The translations under genes were made by a program, and so were the position numbers. The notes under the pieces are model-generated. The model was not told the origin of the DNA. It saw only the letters and a program-made list of their open reading frames with translations, and did not search any database. Below, one piece after another: positions 1 through 11,155 of a stretch of 64,000 nucleotides of DNA (position 1 is its first letter; each line of letters opens with the position of its first letter). The stretch is from Erigeron canadensis (Eukaryota > Streptophyta > Magnoliopsida > Asterales > Asteraceae): positions 2,901,513 to 2,965,512 of the forward strand of contig NC_057762.1 of NCBI RefSeq assembly GCF_010389155.1. Direction: 5' to 3'.

Positions 1-377
1 AAAAATATTTAACTTTGAAAATTTAAAAGTGAACCAGTTTAATTGGACGAAGAGTTACATTATTGGCGTCCGCACGTGTATACATGCTAATCCTTTATTT
101 AAAAAAATAATAAAATTACAAGTTTATCACCGTTTTCAATAAATCTAGTATTTTCTATATCATCCACTCGTCTGCTGATATATTTATCAACCGTGGTACA
201 TTTATCATCACTTTCTTTATTAAAAAAGATATGATATTAAGCCAATGGTATTACAGTTGACTCTATTCAAATTTATTGAAGAAGTATGAATAAAATTAGT
301 GATAACATTGGAACGGTTTTGACTCAATTTTTAATGTCAATCCTCCGGTGCCAACGCTTAAGAGGCATGGCATCAAC

Positions 378-598
378 CATTGGGGTGTTAGCCTAGTAGT
401 CAGGGGGTTCCACAATGTGGTTTCTTTCTGAGCAGGTTTTAGGTTTGAATTATGTCACATGTAAATGTAGTGAGAGAACCTTAGCAATGTTATACTCATC
501 TAACACATGAAGAGCAAACCCTTTAGGGCATTGCCAAGAGTCGAATCGGCGTAAGGTATTAGCCATTTATCTGTTGCTGCCTTTTTAAAAAAAAAAAG
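378..598 (+). mobile_element. tRNA-derived SINE with target-site duplication
   Basis: A 221 bp body ends in an A-run (about 587-597). It is flanked by a perfect 14 bp direct repeat, GGCATGGCATCAAC, at 364-377 and 599-612. Near its 5' end is a pol III A-box-like stretch (TTAGCCTAGTAGTCAGG, from about 389), and about 50 bases on is a B-box-like stretch (GGTTTGAATTA, 442-452). This is the normal layout of a plant tRNA-derived SINE. The perfect target-site duplication suggests the insertion is not very old. Confidence 0.8.
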
Positions 599-2470
599 GG
601 CATGGCATCAACGCTAACATTAACGCCGAATGTCAACTAGTTAATTTTGAAGCGGAGATCGTGGATGGAATTTTATTTATGTGTTTGTTTTGATCTTAAC
701 GGCTATTATTTTATTAACAAAAAATTGTTTTCTTTATAAGTGTTGTGTATCAAACTATCAATGGCTACTTTTGCTTTTTAATATCTCCCCTAAAAACTTT
801 ATAAATATACTTTCATTTAACAATTTCTATATACAACAATATTGGCTAACAAATTTAAGACCAACAACGTGATGATCACCACGCAGACAACCAACTAATG
901 AACAAGCTAGTACCCCAACAAATATGGAGTGTAGCTATGGAGTTATTCAAGGTGCACGTGAACCACATGACTTTTTTTTACATAATCTAAATTTACTTTA
1001 AAAAAATGATTATTTCAAAATGTATTGGTTTCATAAAAAAAAAATGAACCAATCTAGATGTTAAATTTATGCCGTTAAATGTTTTGTGAGTCTGGTAATA
1101 TGCGGTCCTTGGTCGTCAATGGAGGAATGGCACCACACGATTGGAAGCTCCGTCTATAAGTACGTGGAGCCATTTTTCCATACCGAGTGGTGTTACTAGT
1201 GTATATCATGTCACGAATAAATGTATGCATGTTAATACTTAGCTCGAAAGTTGTTTTTTTAACAGAAAATTTGGGTTCAACCACAGGTTTCTTCATATAT
1301 ACAACTCCAATTACAGAGAACCCATAATGAGAAAAACCTCGTCTCCATTCTCAAGAGCATCACACGAGTACTTGAACCCAAGACCTCACAGTCTCAGACC
1401 CTACCATATACGTACCAATCTATCTATTGATGATTGGTTTGAAAGTTGTTTTTTAATGTGTCGAATCTTCATTTTAAGGAAAAAAAAGAGAGAAAAGAAC
1501 ATAGTTAATACAGAATTATCACAAACGTGTCGTTTCTATACATACATTATGTAATCTATAATCTATAAACTTATTCGGAAATAGCAAGTGAAACGAAATG
1601 CGCCATATATATAGTATTGATCATTTCTGGCACGTGCTGCCTTCATTTATATACAAGTAAGCTTATATTTAGGTCCAAGCATCATTAATAAAAGTATATT
1701 GGTGAACTTATATAATCATCCACACGTATGTATAAGGTTGTAAGGTCCTTCAAACTCAACCATGTTTATCTGTATGTTTGTGATTGTATATATGTGTACT
1801 CATGTCAAAAGATTATAGAAGGAAAATAGCATTTTATCACAACTAAACTTTATGTAAAACTATTTTCATTTCACTTTGGATAACAAAATATTTAAATTTA
1901 ATCGATTAGGGTAGGGATTTAAAAGGAAATCCAATGTTCCAATTAAAGCTGTTCGAATATCGATATGTTTTCATATTCTACTAAAAACGTATATTGACAG
2001 GGACACTTTTGACTTGGATGCTAAATTGTCAATGGGCACACGCAAAGCATGGTTGGAAACTTGGAATAGAAACAACTTTTTTTTTTTAATACCCAAATCA
2101 AAGATTGACGCATAATGTCATCCTATAATCCATTTTTTTTCTAACCAAAAACGTATGAAACTTCACATTATGAACTTGCCTTTTTGCAATAGATAAACTT
2201 ACATATATTTGAACTCATCGAATGGAAATTAAAATACTACAAAAGGTAACAATATAAGAAAGTGAATGAATTAATATAGACCAACAACGTACATGGCTTT
2301 GTAAACATTATTGTTGTGAAAGCAATGGTAGCATACGTTGCATTAGTAGTACAAAACACCCATGTGAAGATTTAACTATAGAGATAAACTCATCGATGTT
2401 ATTATTGTACTTGTGATTCCCCCTTATTAATCACCACCCACATTTGCTCATATTAAATACTTTGTAATAA

Positions 2471-2741
2471 CTAAACCGAGTGTTTTTTCGTGTATATTTC
2501 AATTACATAACTACAATCCAATTAATGCTAATAACAAGGCTATTAATCTCATATCATTTATAATATCAGGTATCGTTAGAGTCACCCATGATGACAATGG
2601 ACGCGTCAACTAAACCGAGTATCTTTCGTGTATATATTTCAATCACATAATTACTATTCAATTAAAAGATTTAAAGTTAACAACATGCAATTATAGCATC
2701 ATGTATGTTAAAGTCACACATGATGACAATGGACACATCAA
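2471..2741. repeat. Two-unit tandem duplication, about 135 bp each
   Basis: Units 2471-2609 and 2610-2741 both begin CTAAACCGAGT and both end around ATGATGACAATGGAC followed by a short CATCAA/CGTCAA tail. They differ by scattered substitutions and small indels, so the duplication is not recent. No coding potential is evident. Confidence 0.7.
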
Positions 2742-2772
2742 ATCTACATTATCTTTTACTAGCATGTTAATT

Positions 2773-3060
2773 ACCCGCACAGTGCAGCGGTAACGGTGAT
2801 AATGGCGATGACTAGTGGTGGTGGTGGTGGCGGCGTCAAGTGGTTTAAAATAATGTAAATGTAATTGATGTAAATGTGGTCGTGAAGTTATTTTAAAAAA
2901 TAAAAGTTTAGAGTGTAAATTAATAAATAAGCGTTGAATGTGTAAATTGATTCAATAAAGACAAATTAGGTAATTTATTATAACTATTTCGAAAAAGATG
3001 ATTTATTAAGTGCAATTAGGTTATTTCTTACTAACTTTTGTATAACTTTTTTCAAAAATA
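2773..3060. repeat. Degenerate GC-rich dispersed repeat (Helitron- or MITE-like)
   Basis: A GC-rich start (ACCCGCACAGTGCAGCGGTA) and a GGT/GGC trinucleotide-rich tract stand out in otherwise AT-rich DNA. A similar opening, with the same GCG-rich core, recurs near 61.88 kb. Plant non-autonomous elements often have such openings, but I cannot define both termini here. Confidence 0.35.
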
Positions 3061-4028
3061 AGAAGGTATAACTATGTTATCCAAATGGATTTGTGTGAAT
3101 TTAGTTTTATACTCTTGTCCAGTGTCCACATTAGATAGATGCTCATGATAACAAGTGCTTAATTTTGCCTTGAACATACTCCCGAATTAACAAAAGTGTT
3201 GCGAAATCAAACGACACACCAAATTGAGCACTTTCTTTTTAAAGGGAAATGAAAACCTTTGTGTGAAATTACTAAACATTGTATAAGTCGCATGCTAACA
3301 TACATTTAATTAACTCAAAATTTTCAGTAACTTAAGAAAAAACAATATTTAAGATATACTCCATAACTGAAGTCTGAGTCTTTCCATTTCACGTTGACTA
3401 ATTTCACATTTTTAATTTTTTTAAAACCCATCTAGTTCACAAGTATCAATCCATTTATATATTTGGTGATAGTCATCAATCAACACTTTAATATATGGGT
3501 ATAAAAAATACAGAATTGGCAATTTCTCTTAATCATCACAATTACTCTATTAGCCACTTGGTCATTATGGCCATCCAAAGTTCCAAAGCCGAATTATCCA
3601 TAATCATAACTAGTACTGTTATACCCGGCTATTGGGCAGGGATAACAATCGAACATAGACTTGAATGCGGTTAATTAATTCTAACATGTCAATCATTACC
3701 ATTAGATAAAAAAAACACATCGTTAAACAATACACTGTTAATTTTAAAACATAAAACTTTGATGGAGAAATATAAACTTGCAATGTTCTTAGAAGATAAA
3801 ATATAAGAAACTAAAAAACTTTGATTGTGAAAATTAAAATAAACTAAAGTTGTATCACATGAATCGTTAAACATAAAACTTTAATGGTAAAAATAAAAAG
3901 TCTGAAAAGGATTTAGTGGTTAAAGTGTGAAAAACTAAAATATTACAATCCTAAATAAAATATAAAATAAAAAGCCCAGGAAGTTAAGCTAATATCTACA
4001 CAACACGCTAACTTAAGCACTAAAATTA

Positions 4029-4080
4029 AAAAAAAAACAAAAAAAAACAAAAAAAAACAAAAAAAAACAAAAAAAAAAAA
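4029..4080. repeat. A-rich tandem run, decamer AAAAAAAAAC-like
   Basis: About four to five units of nine or so A residues followed by one C form a simple-sequence repeat. No other feature is associated with it. Confidence 0.85.
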
Positions 4081-4753
4081 CCAACCAACTTGTTTCATTA
4101 TTCATATGCTAATTTAGTTTATATAGTATATAAAATTGGGTATTCGGGTTAGGTCCAAACTTTTATACGGAGTATATAAGAAAACAAAATGTTAGACCCA
4201 ATGATTTTTGTTGGACCCAGTGCTATTTGTTGGGCCTCGCCTCAAGCCCATGTATGCAGACTTAGAGTTGGACGTCGTAGTTCCTGTAGAACTCAATCAA
4301 AACTTCAAAGAAAAAACTTTTTTTTCACCACTAATTACAATCCTTTTAAACGGTGTTATGTGATCCATGATATATATATAGATTTCAGCCCAACTAAAAT
4401 ATATTTGGACCATTCATTAAACATACCCGTTTTTAAGAAAAAGTCATGATATTTTTGGTGGCCCAAATATACATATGAGCTGCTATCTATGATGAAAGCG
4501 GTTTATTTTTCTTTCGTGCATCATGGAAGGAAAGCGATATCCTCACCTGAATATTTAGTTGCATAGATAAATTACCGATTTGCATAATGTGTTATAAAGA
4601 TTTTCCTATTGTTGGTGTACTTATTAAAATAATAATAATATTGTAGGTTTATCACTTCCTATATAATCAAAGAATCACTCTGAATTGTTTGTTACTGCTT
4701 TTGTATTTCCATTTGTGACATCCATTTACTATTTCTTGGTATTGTACCTTTTA

Positions 4754-4795
4754 TTAATGTAAATGGATGTGAACAATAACATCATTTTACATTAA
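4754..4795. repeat. Short imperfect foldback
   Basis: TTAATGTAAATGGATGT on the left pairs with ACATCATTTTACATTAA on the right across an 8-base centre, with a few mismatches. It is a small hairpin in intergenic DNA with no known role. Confidence 0.5.
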
Positions 4796-6015
4796 CATAT
4801 AGTATTAGGTTTAGCAAACTATAAAGTATAAACAAAAGCTAACTTAGCAAAACTGGCTCCTTCACTCATTTAGTCATGTCTTTTGTACCAGTATTTAAAG
4901 GGGAGTTGGGTTTGATTCCATCAAAGCCTTTTTTGTTTTTTTTTTGCTTTTATTTAAACTTTTACATTTCACTCCTAGAAAAATACATTTTGATATTTAT
5001 TTGTTTTATTACTGGCCCATTTTCTTTGTATTTTATGTGTATTTACTTGATGATGTGAAAATGTAGAAAAGTTATAGAATTGCCAGTATGATTCAACGGG
5101 CATCATCCTTCTTGACTTCTTTCTAATTTGTCATCAACTTTCTGATTATGTATGATGAGAAATCTAGATAATTTGGTGATAATATCATATGTCACATTTT
5201 CTACAAGCCTAGCTCATTTTGCTGCTAATATGGCCACATTGATTAGCGATTTAGCCCGATAGTCTGTAACGTTGCATCAAATAAAACAAAGAAAAGTTTT
5301 ATTCAATTCGTAGAGTCGAGCTTGTTCCTGAATCGGTTTTCCAATCCACAAATCAGATTATATGTATGTCCCATTTTCCTTAATCAAGTTCATGATCAAA
5401 AATCGAAAAATAGCTAGGCTGGCCAGGATATATCAAGAACAGATTCATCTTTACACCATGTTAGAAATGATGTTACAAAACAACCAGTCACGATTATTGT
5501 GGGCATTTTAGAAGAAGATTATAGTTTTAATAAATCAAATACTTATGAAAGTTGTCAAAAACATTAAACATTTATGCCTAGCTAATAGTTGGGTCAATTT
5601 GTGCTGTCAAATTTTACCAGTTTACTATAATTAAAAGGTTTATAAGATAAGAAAAAATTTTAATTACATTTTGTAAAATCGTTGATATAGAGTCATGTCT
5701 TACCCAAAATCTGAGTCAATTTGGGTTGATATTACTTTCTGCAAAGACATATTTTTATCTATATATGACTTAAGAATAAAACGTAGCAACTGTATCTTGA
5801 CTAAAAATGAAACCTGTTAAATGACAATAAAAACATCTTTGAGTAAACATTTGTACAAGAATTTCCCCAATTAAATAGTTATAATATATATGTACAGGAT
5901 TCTTGCATAAAATTAGAAATATACTGTTAACTGCTAGGAGAAAAATATTCACTATTGTAAGAAGATTCGATCAAGCAAAAAAAATTTCATGTTCAAATGT
6001 TCAATTATGTATGTA

Positions 6016-7689
6016 TCAGTATTGCCAATCCATACCAAAGCCCAATTGCCCATTTTGCCTTCCAAACCATCGCCTTGTTAAATCTCTTAACCTATTATCA
6101 TACACTTCACAAAATCTCTCTTCCCATCCGTCGGGCTTAACCGCAAGACTCCCAAGACCAGGAGCCCGATCATTTGATTTCAAGTTCACTGAACGGGTCC
6201 AATCCACAACATAAGCCGATACTCTTCTCCTAAACTTCGCTTTAAACTCGTCCCACACTTGATACTTATAATGGTTCACCACCACCTTTTCAATATCCAC
6301 TTTCATGCTTTTATACCCATCTTTTAACTTAAAATGATGAATCACATTAAGCAAAGACTCATGAACCGCATCAAGTAAAACAATAGACTTATGCCGGTTT
6401 TCAACTTCATTTCTACAATTATACCCTTGTGTCACACCCAGTAAGGGGTGTTTCTTTTGCTTCGACGGCCCAAACTCATAACAACGAATAATTAACTCTC
6501 CATACGGAAACTTTGGCAAAAGCAACCCTAAAAGCATTTTCGACGGTTTTAACAACTTCCATGATGGCGAGTACACAAACTCGTCTACATCAATATACAT
6601 CATCCACTTACACGAGTTTTTTGCAAGCAATGCTGCATGCGAAAAACCAGCTTCTTGTGTTTTTGGCCAAAGCCAAAAACGCAACTCGATATCATACCCT
6701 CTTGATCTCAACAACTTTACAACTTCCCCTAAATCATCATCACTACCATTGTCATACAATATAAACCTATCAACCCCAATTTTGGAATGATAAATAACCC
6801 ATTCTTTTAAAAACTTGCCAACATTAAAAACCATAGTACATGCGCACAATAGTTTCTTTTTACTAATCTCCACTATCTTACGCCTAGGGGTGTAATATGC
6901 GATGGATGGAACAATAACCGAATTGTTATTTTTTTGTAAGATTACAAGCGACGCTTTGACTGGACTTTGACCAAACGCCGTTAAATGCGGACGTTCACAT
7001 CTAAACACTTCTTGTAATGAGCTACTAACGGAGGTTATAACGCCGTTAAGTATATTTTCACCAAAAAGACATTTAAATTCCTTTGGACTTCTATTGACTC
7101 CTTGACGATTATTAATTCCTTTAACAAACAAAACGACGTCGCTTTGCGTTTCGATTATATTGTAAACTATATAACTCCACCGGAGCATCTCCGGCGCCGG
7201 TGAAACCTGCGCTATTATGTGATCGTCCGGGCAGGTTGTGAGCACCGGTTGCCGGAACGGAAGTCTCCGACGAAACCGCTTCGGAAGCTGACACGTGTAC
7301 GTTTTCCGATCATACGGTAACTCACCAGAAAACCTTGCCGGAGAAATCTCGTTAGTATCGAACAAACAAAAACGCGATGTGTAATTAGATGCCACGTGTG
7401 CATTTTCCGGCGATTCTGTTACGATCACGAGCACCTCCCATGCCGGAAACAGAACGGATACATTCGCAATCGGAAAGTGATCGGAATTGTTATCGGTGAA
7501 CTGAATCGGAAACGGAACGATAGGATTAAGCGGTTGGATTTGAATTAATTGTGAAACGGCGTCGTATTGGAGTTTAGGAATGTGGAGTTGGGGGATTGAT
7601 AAGAGAAGGAGGTGGTAAATTGTGAAGAAGAAAATGATTGGAATCGATACGTATAGAAAAACTGTACGTATATGTATTTTTTGGGTCAT
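6016..7689 (-). CDS. Glycosyltransferase family 92 (DUF23) protein, type II membrane
   Basis: An intronless frame of 557 codons on the minus strand, starting with the ATG at 7687-7689. It is predicted to be a Golgi type II glycosyltransferase. A short cytoplasmic tail is followed by one hydrophobic signal-anchor (residues about 9-30), a lumenal stem, and a GT92/DUF23 domain from about residue 280. Visible family features are the CACTMVFNV entry strand (282-290), the LYDNGSDDD segment (311-319) and the metal-binding DxD-type motif D367-V-D369 inside YIDVDEF. Later come conserved Cys and His residues (CYEFGPSK, 403-410; VNHYKYQVW, 471-479). Length and layout match the plant GT92 proteins related to Arabidopsis At1g27200. 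GALS galactan galactosyltransferases belong to the same family, but this protein resembles the At1g27200 branch more. The donor and acceptor sugars cannot be read from the sequence. No frame damage is seen. Confidence 0.9.
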   Translation of the reverse strand: MTQKIHIRTVFLYVSIPIIFFFTIYHLLLLSIPQLHIPKLQYDAVSQLIQIQPLNPIVPFPIQFTDNNSDHFPIANVSVLFPAWEVLVIVTESPENAHVASNYTSRFCLFDTNEISPARFSGELPYDRKTYTCQLPKRFRRRLPFRQPVLTTCPDDHIIAQVSPAPEMLRWSYIVYNIIETQSDVVLFVKGINNRQGVNRSPKEFKCLFGENILNGVITSVSSSLQEVFRCERPHLTAFGQSPVKASLVILQKNNNSVIVPSIAYYTPRRKIVEISKKKLLCACTMVFNVGKFLKEWVIYHSKIGVDRFILYDNGSDDDLGEVVKLLRSRGYDIELRFWLWPKTQEAGFSHAALLAKNSCKWMMYIDVDEFVYSPSWKLLKPSKMLLGLLLPKFPYGELIIRCYEFGPSKQKKHPLLGVTQGYNCRNEVENRHKSIVLLDAVHESLLNVIHHFKLKDGYKSMKVDIEKVVVNHYKYQVWDEFKAKFRRRVSAYVVDWTRSVNLKSNDRAPGLGSLAVKPDGWEERFCEVYDNRLRDLTRRWFGRQNGQLGFGMDWQY

Positions 7690-7752
7690 TTGTGTTTTGT
7701 GAAGAAGGAGAAGAAGTAATATGGAGAAGATGGAGCGAAGAGATGAAGTAAG

Positions 7753-7765
7753 TTTATATATGGGG
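7753..7765 (-). promoter_or_regulatory. Probable TATA box of the GT92 gene
   Basis: Read on the minus strand this is CCCCATATATAAA, about 65 bases upstream of the start codon at 7689. A pyrimidine-rich CTTC/TCTTC leader follows, typical of a plant 5' untranslated region. The transcription start would be expected around 7725. This is inferred from position and composition only. Confidence 0.6.
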
Positions 7766-8159
7766 AGTAAAGAGGCGGCTAATATTTAGACAATTTTTAA
7801 TTCTAATTTATTTTTGATCTTTTTTAGGGTTTAAAGAACATTAATGTTTGAAATTTGATTGATTATGTACTTTTATTTGTTACCAGTGTGAAATTTTGTT
7901 TTAAGAGTGACAATTTGTTATAAAGATAACATGATAATTTAAAAAATTCAAAATGTTTTATAATATAGTAAAGATAAAGATAAAAAAAAATAAAGATTTA
8001 ATAAAAGAAAAAACTAGTTTTTTAGGGCTACTTTTTATACAACTTGTTATTTGTGTGATATAGTAAAACAAAATATTTTGTGGTAATTAGCAGCAAATAA
8101 TACGGAATAACATGTTATTACTTATTTTGTTTTGATAAAGAAAGAAAGAAAACTGCTCA

Positions 8160-8310
8160 GTGGCACTTTCTGTAGGTTTTGAGCTCTAATAACTTGATGG
8201 TGTATGGGGAGGTTAAGATGTAGGCAAACCTTACATTTATCAAAGTAGAGAGAGTCTTCCATTTTTCACCTAAATGGTAGGAAAAAACCCTCTAACAATG
8301 TTGCTACTTA
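8160..8310 (+). repeat. Possible degenerate Au-type SINE fragment
   Basis: The run GTAGGCAAACCTTACATTT followed by AGTAGAGAGAGTCTTCC resembles the conserved 3' part of Au-type plant SINEs. No clear target-site duplication or tail is visible, so this is only a resemblance. Confidence 0.3.
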
Positions 8311-9666
8311 TTTTGTTTTAATACTTTTTATTATCCGGATGATTTTCGGGCCTTATAATTATAATAGGGTAAAGATAGTGAATTGGAAAAAATAATGTGA
8401 CATTAGGGGTTGCCTTGAATCATTACAACTATATATCAATTCTCTAATCGAACTGAAAATTAAATCATGTACCTTGCATATATTTAAAAAAGCAACAAAA
8501 GTAAGACATGTCCCTCCCTCAACGTGGTCTAGACCACTTTGCAAAAACCACATTGATGGTTGCAAATTTGCAATGGACTATGCGGATAAGGCTAGCTTTT
8601 AAAATAGTAGAATTGACTAATTTACATTCAATAGATAAGGTTAGTTTATAAATAGTGGTTGAAACTTGAAAGTTATGACATAAGTTACTAAATGAAAAGA
8701 ACTAATTTTTGAGAGAGGATTTTGAAATGTCAAATAAGGAATATACTGCAAAATGGAATTGACTCTAGTTGGTCAAATTCACGAGCAAATCATTTTTCGA
8801 AGTTTGTTAGTAAGTACAAAGTGTTTACTTAGTTATAAAAAAAAATACTGTATCCAACTTTTCATAACTTTATAACTTTACATAACATTATTTTCATGCA
8901 ATTCCAGTTTTCAACCTCAAGAGCGGTCTGGACTTGAAATTGGGGTTTGCGGGCTTGTTACTACTTAGACTCTTAATTTTACTATTATTTTTTACGTATC
9001 TACTTTTTAGAAAATAGAGAAGTAGTTGCCTTCTCTTACAAACCAACGTTTAACCTTTTTGAAATACATAAAACCCTTATGATATGTTTTTTCATAACTT
9101 TTTGGCATTATTGAAGTTCAAAAGTGGAAATACACTTATATGCGTAGATCTGAATTAAGAAGGCTATCCTTTTCTTTCTTGCTAGCTAGCAAGTGACTAT
9201 ATTTTTATTTTTTTTACATCTATGCTATATAGCTAATTGAAAACTCGGGAAACGGTAACAAATCATATAATAAGTTTTGATGATAGTCTAGTAATATGAG
9301 ACATATGACATAAAAAAGAGAGGTAAGTGGTTCAAAACTTATCAAAGTTTTTTTTAAATACAATGTTACATGTTGCCTTGTTGGTCACAAGACCGGTGAA
9401 TGAGATACTTGTAATGGGTTAGTTAATAATTTCAAGTTTCAACAAGCGATGTTGAAAGCATACATTCATACGCCCCAGGTAGTAACAAACAATAATGTTC
9501 AATTGCATCAATGATGACAATTAAACTTATGATGAATTGATGATCAAAATTACATATTTGTTCATCTGTGATAATCATGTTATAAGTTATATCTAAAAAT
9601 TACCTTACCAATTTTGAAATTGTTAAACTTATGATATAATTTATATGAATATAACTAAACAAAATA

Positions 9667-9845
9667 GGGAGAAGGGGATATGAGGCTGTTAGGCATCTAA
9701 GTTGGGTGAAAAACCCCTCACATACCTTTTTTTAAACCATAAAAATCATGGGGGACCAAACATTTATTCAAAATATTAAAATATTGGTATGTGAGGGGTT
9801 TTTCACCAAAGTTGAGTGCATAACAGCCCCATACTCATTTTTCTT
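9667..9845. mobile_element. MITE with about 50 bp terminal inverted repeats and 9 bp TSD
   Basis: The 179 bp element is flanked by a perfect 9 bp direct repeat AACAAAATA (9658-9666 and 9846-9854). Its ends are inverted copies of each other. The left arm runs through GAGGCTGTTAGGC to GGTGAAAAACCCCTCACATACC, and the right arm reads the same in reverse complement with a few mismatches. A 9 bp duplication and long inverted repeats fit a Mutator-derived non-autonomous element. It has no coding capacity. Confidence 0.8.
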
Positions 9846-10554
9846 AACAAAATATTATTTGCAACAAAATATAATAGTTTAACAGTAAATTGAATAAGCG
9901 AAGAGTATAACTCTCATCTTGTATTGCACATAAAGTGAGTTCTTACTTTTCACATCCCAAAATCTATCTTTATTAATTTTCTAATTTTAAGCTTATTTTC
10001 CAGGACATTTTATTATTATCCAGATATATAATGAGATTTAAATACCAAAAAGGGTGGAATTAAATCCTTTAATTGCTGCAAAAGCTATTTCACATGTGCT
10101 TTTTGAGCAACACAAATTCTTTGCATTTGAGTATAGTATATTGGTTACTTGTACTGCAACCACGCATATATATTGTTAAAGTATAATATATTTTTCCATT
10201 TAAAATTTAAACTAATTACCCTTTGGAATGTTTTGTCAGCAAAAAGAATAAAAATGAAGAGATAGAGAACTGGAATCATAGGTCCAAAACATGAGTTCAG
10301 CTTATTTGATACTGATATTTGTTTTTTTGAAGTAAAGTTCGATTTTAATTTCTGATACGAGGTAGCTTAGAATTATTTGAGGTGTTTTAAGAGTAAAATA
10401 AATTTACTAAAAAAAAAATGGTCATAGTTCCAAAACGGATCATGTGTTGCTATCATAATATGATGGATTTGTATTAATTTTTCTTGTCACAATTGTATTT
10501 TATTTATAAAAGGCATTGGGTAACACCACCAGGTCAACGGTCAACCCCACTAGG

Positions 10555-10582
10555 TTATTAGCGGCGACGTCGCCGCTAATAA
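10555..10582. repeat. Perfect 28 bp palindrome near the left MULE end
   Basis: TTATTAGCGGCGAC is followed directly by its own reverse complement. Two closely related palindromes occur near the right end of the element (14484-14517 and 14592-14625). The shared GC-rich core at both ends suggests a subterminal transposase-binding or structural motif. Confidence 0.85.
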
Positions 10583-10610
10583 TGGGACCCCCGACACGTC
10601 CATCGACTGA

Positions 10611-10673
10611 TGCCAGCCTGCTGCTGGAGACTGACGTGGCAGTGCCACGTCAGTCTCCAGCGGCAAGCTGGCA
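10611..10673. repeat. 63 bp near-perfect palindrome in the left MULE end
   Basis: Centred on G10642, the inner 18 bases on each side pair perfectly (CTGGAGACTGACGTGGCA and its reverse complement). The outer 13 bases pair with two mismatches. This would extrude as a strong hairpin. It lies between the outer palindrome and the transposase gene. Confidence 0.85.
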
Positions 10674-11155
10674 GCCATCAGATATCGGGAATGGGAATGG
10701 TTTATGACATATCGGGAATGGTTTTTTGACATAGTTCAATAAGATCAAAAGAGTTTAATGCATAGGAATCAACGATTTTAAATGTAGTTCAACAGGATCA
10801 AAAGTGGTACATAGAAATTATCGATTTCAAAACTATATATATAATGGAATGTCCAACTAAATGTATACCTGAAAAAAACAGCAACTAATAACATATTTAA
10901 TACCCCAAAGTCGTGGTTTTCCTACTGAATTATTGTGTATTTCGAAAAAAAATTCCAAACATACGAATCATCGTTTTTCATTACATATTTGTAGTTGCTG
11001 GTATTGTGTATGGTTTTCAATCTTAGTGTTTATATATATATGTATTATGAATATAGATATAGATATTATACGTATGTGTAAATATATCTACATATATATA
11101 TAGTATGGACACCATTAATAGTTAATGTAGTTGATGTTTACTTGAATTGTTTCAG

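Larger units (their letters stand above)
1..6015. other. Intergenic region left of the glycosyltransferase gene
   Basis: I see no convincing protein gene in this AT-rich stretch. Open frames of 60-100 codons here (for example around 681-872, 1327-1554 and 4189-4449) have no recognisable domain and no supporting gene structure. What it does contain is listed separately: a SINE, a tandem duplication near 2.5 kb, a degenerate GC-rich dispersed repeat near 2.8 kb, an A-rich tandem run near 4.05 kb and a small foldback near 4.77 kb. A tRNA-like B-box remnant in reverse orientation may lie near 1370-1390, but it is too degraded to define. Confidence 0.6.
7766..10376. other. Intergenic region between GT92 gene and tandem unit A
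   Basis: AT-rich, with no protein gene that I can support. It contains a possible degenerate SINE fragment near 8.16-8.31 kb and one well-defined MITE at 9667-9845, both listed separately. Confidence 0.6.

Noticed and set aside
388..452. A tRNA gene
   Set aside because: A- and B-box-like motifs are present, but no cloverleaf can be formed and an A-tail and target duplication follow. It is a SINE.
681..872. 63-codon frame
   Set aside because: AT-biased composition typical of random frames, no ATG context or domain, and close to a SINE insertion.
4189..4449. 86-codon frame with several Cys and Arg
   Set aside because: No recognisable domain, signal peptide or promoter. Probably a chance frame in a repeat-derived segment.
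10516..10732. Overlapping 60-63 codon frames on both strands
   Set aside because: They lie on the palindromic MULE terminus, which gives similar translations on both strands. Not coding.
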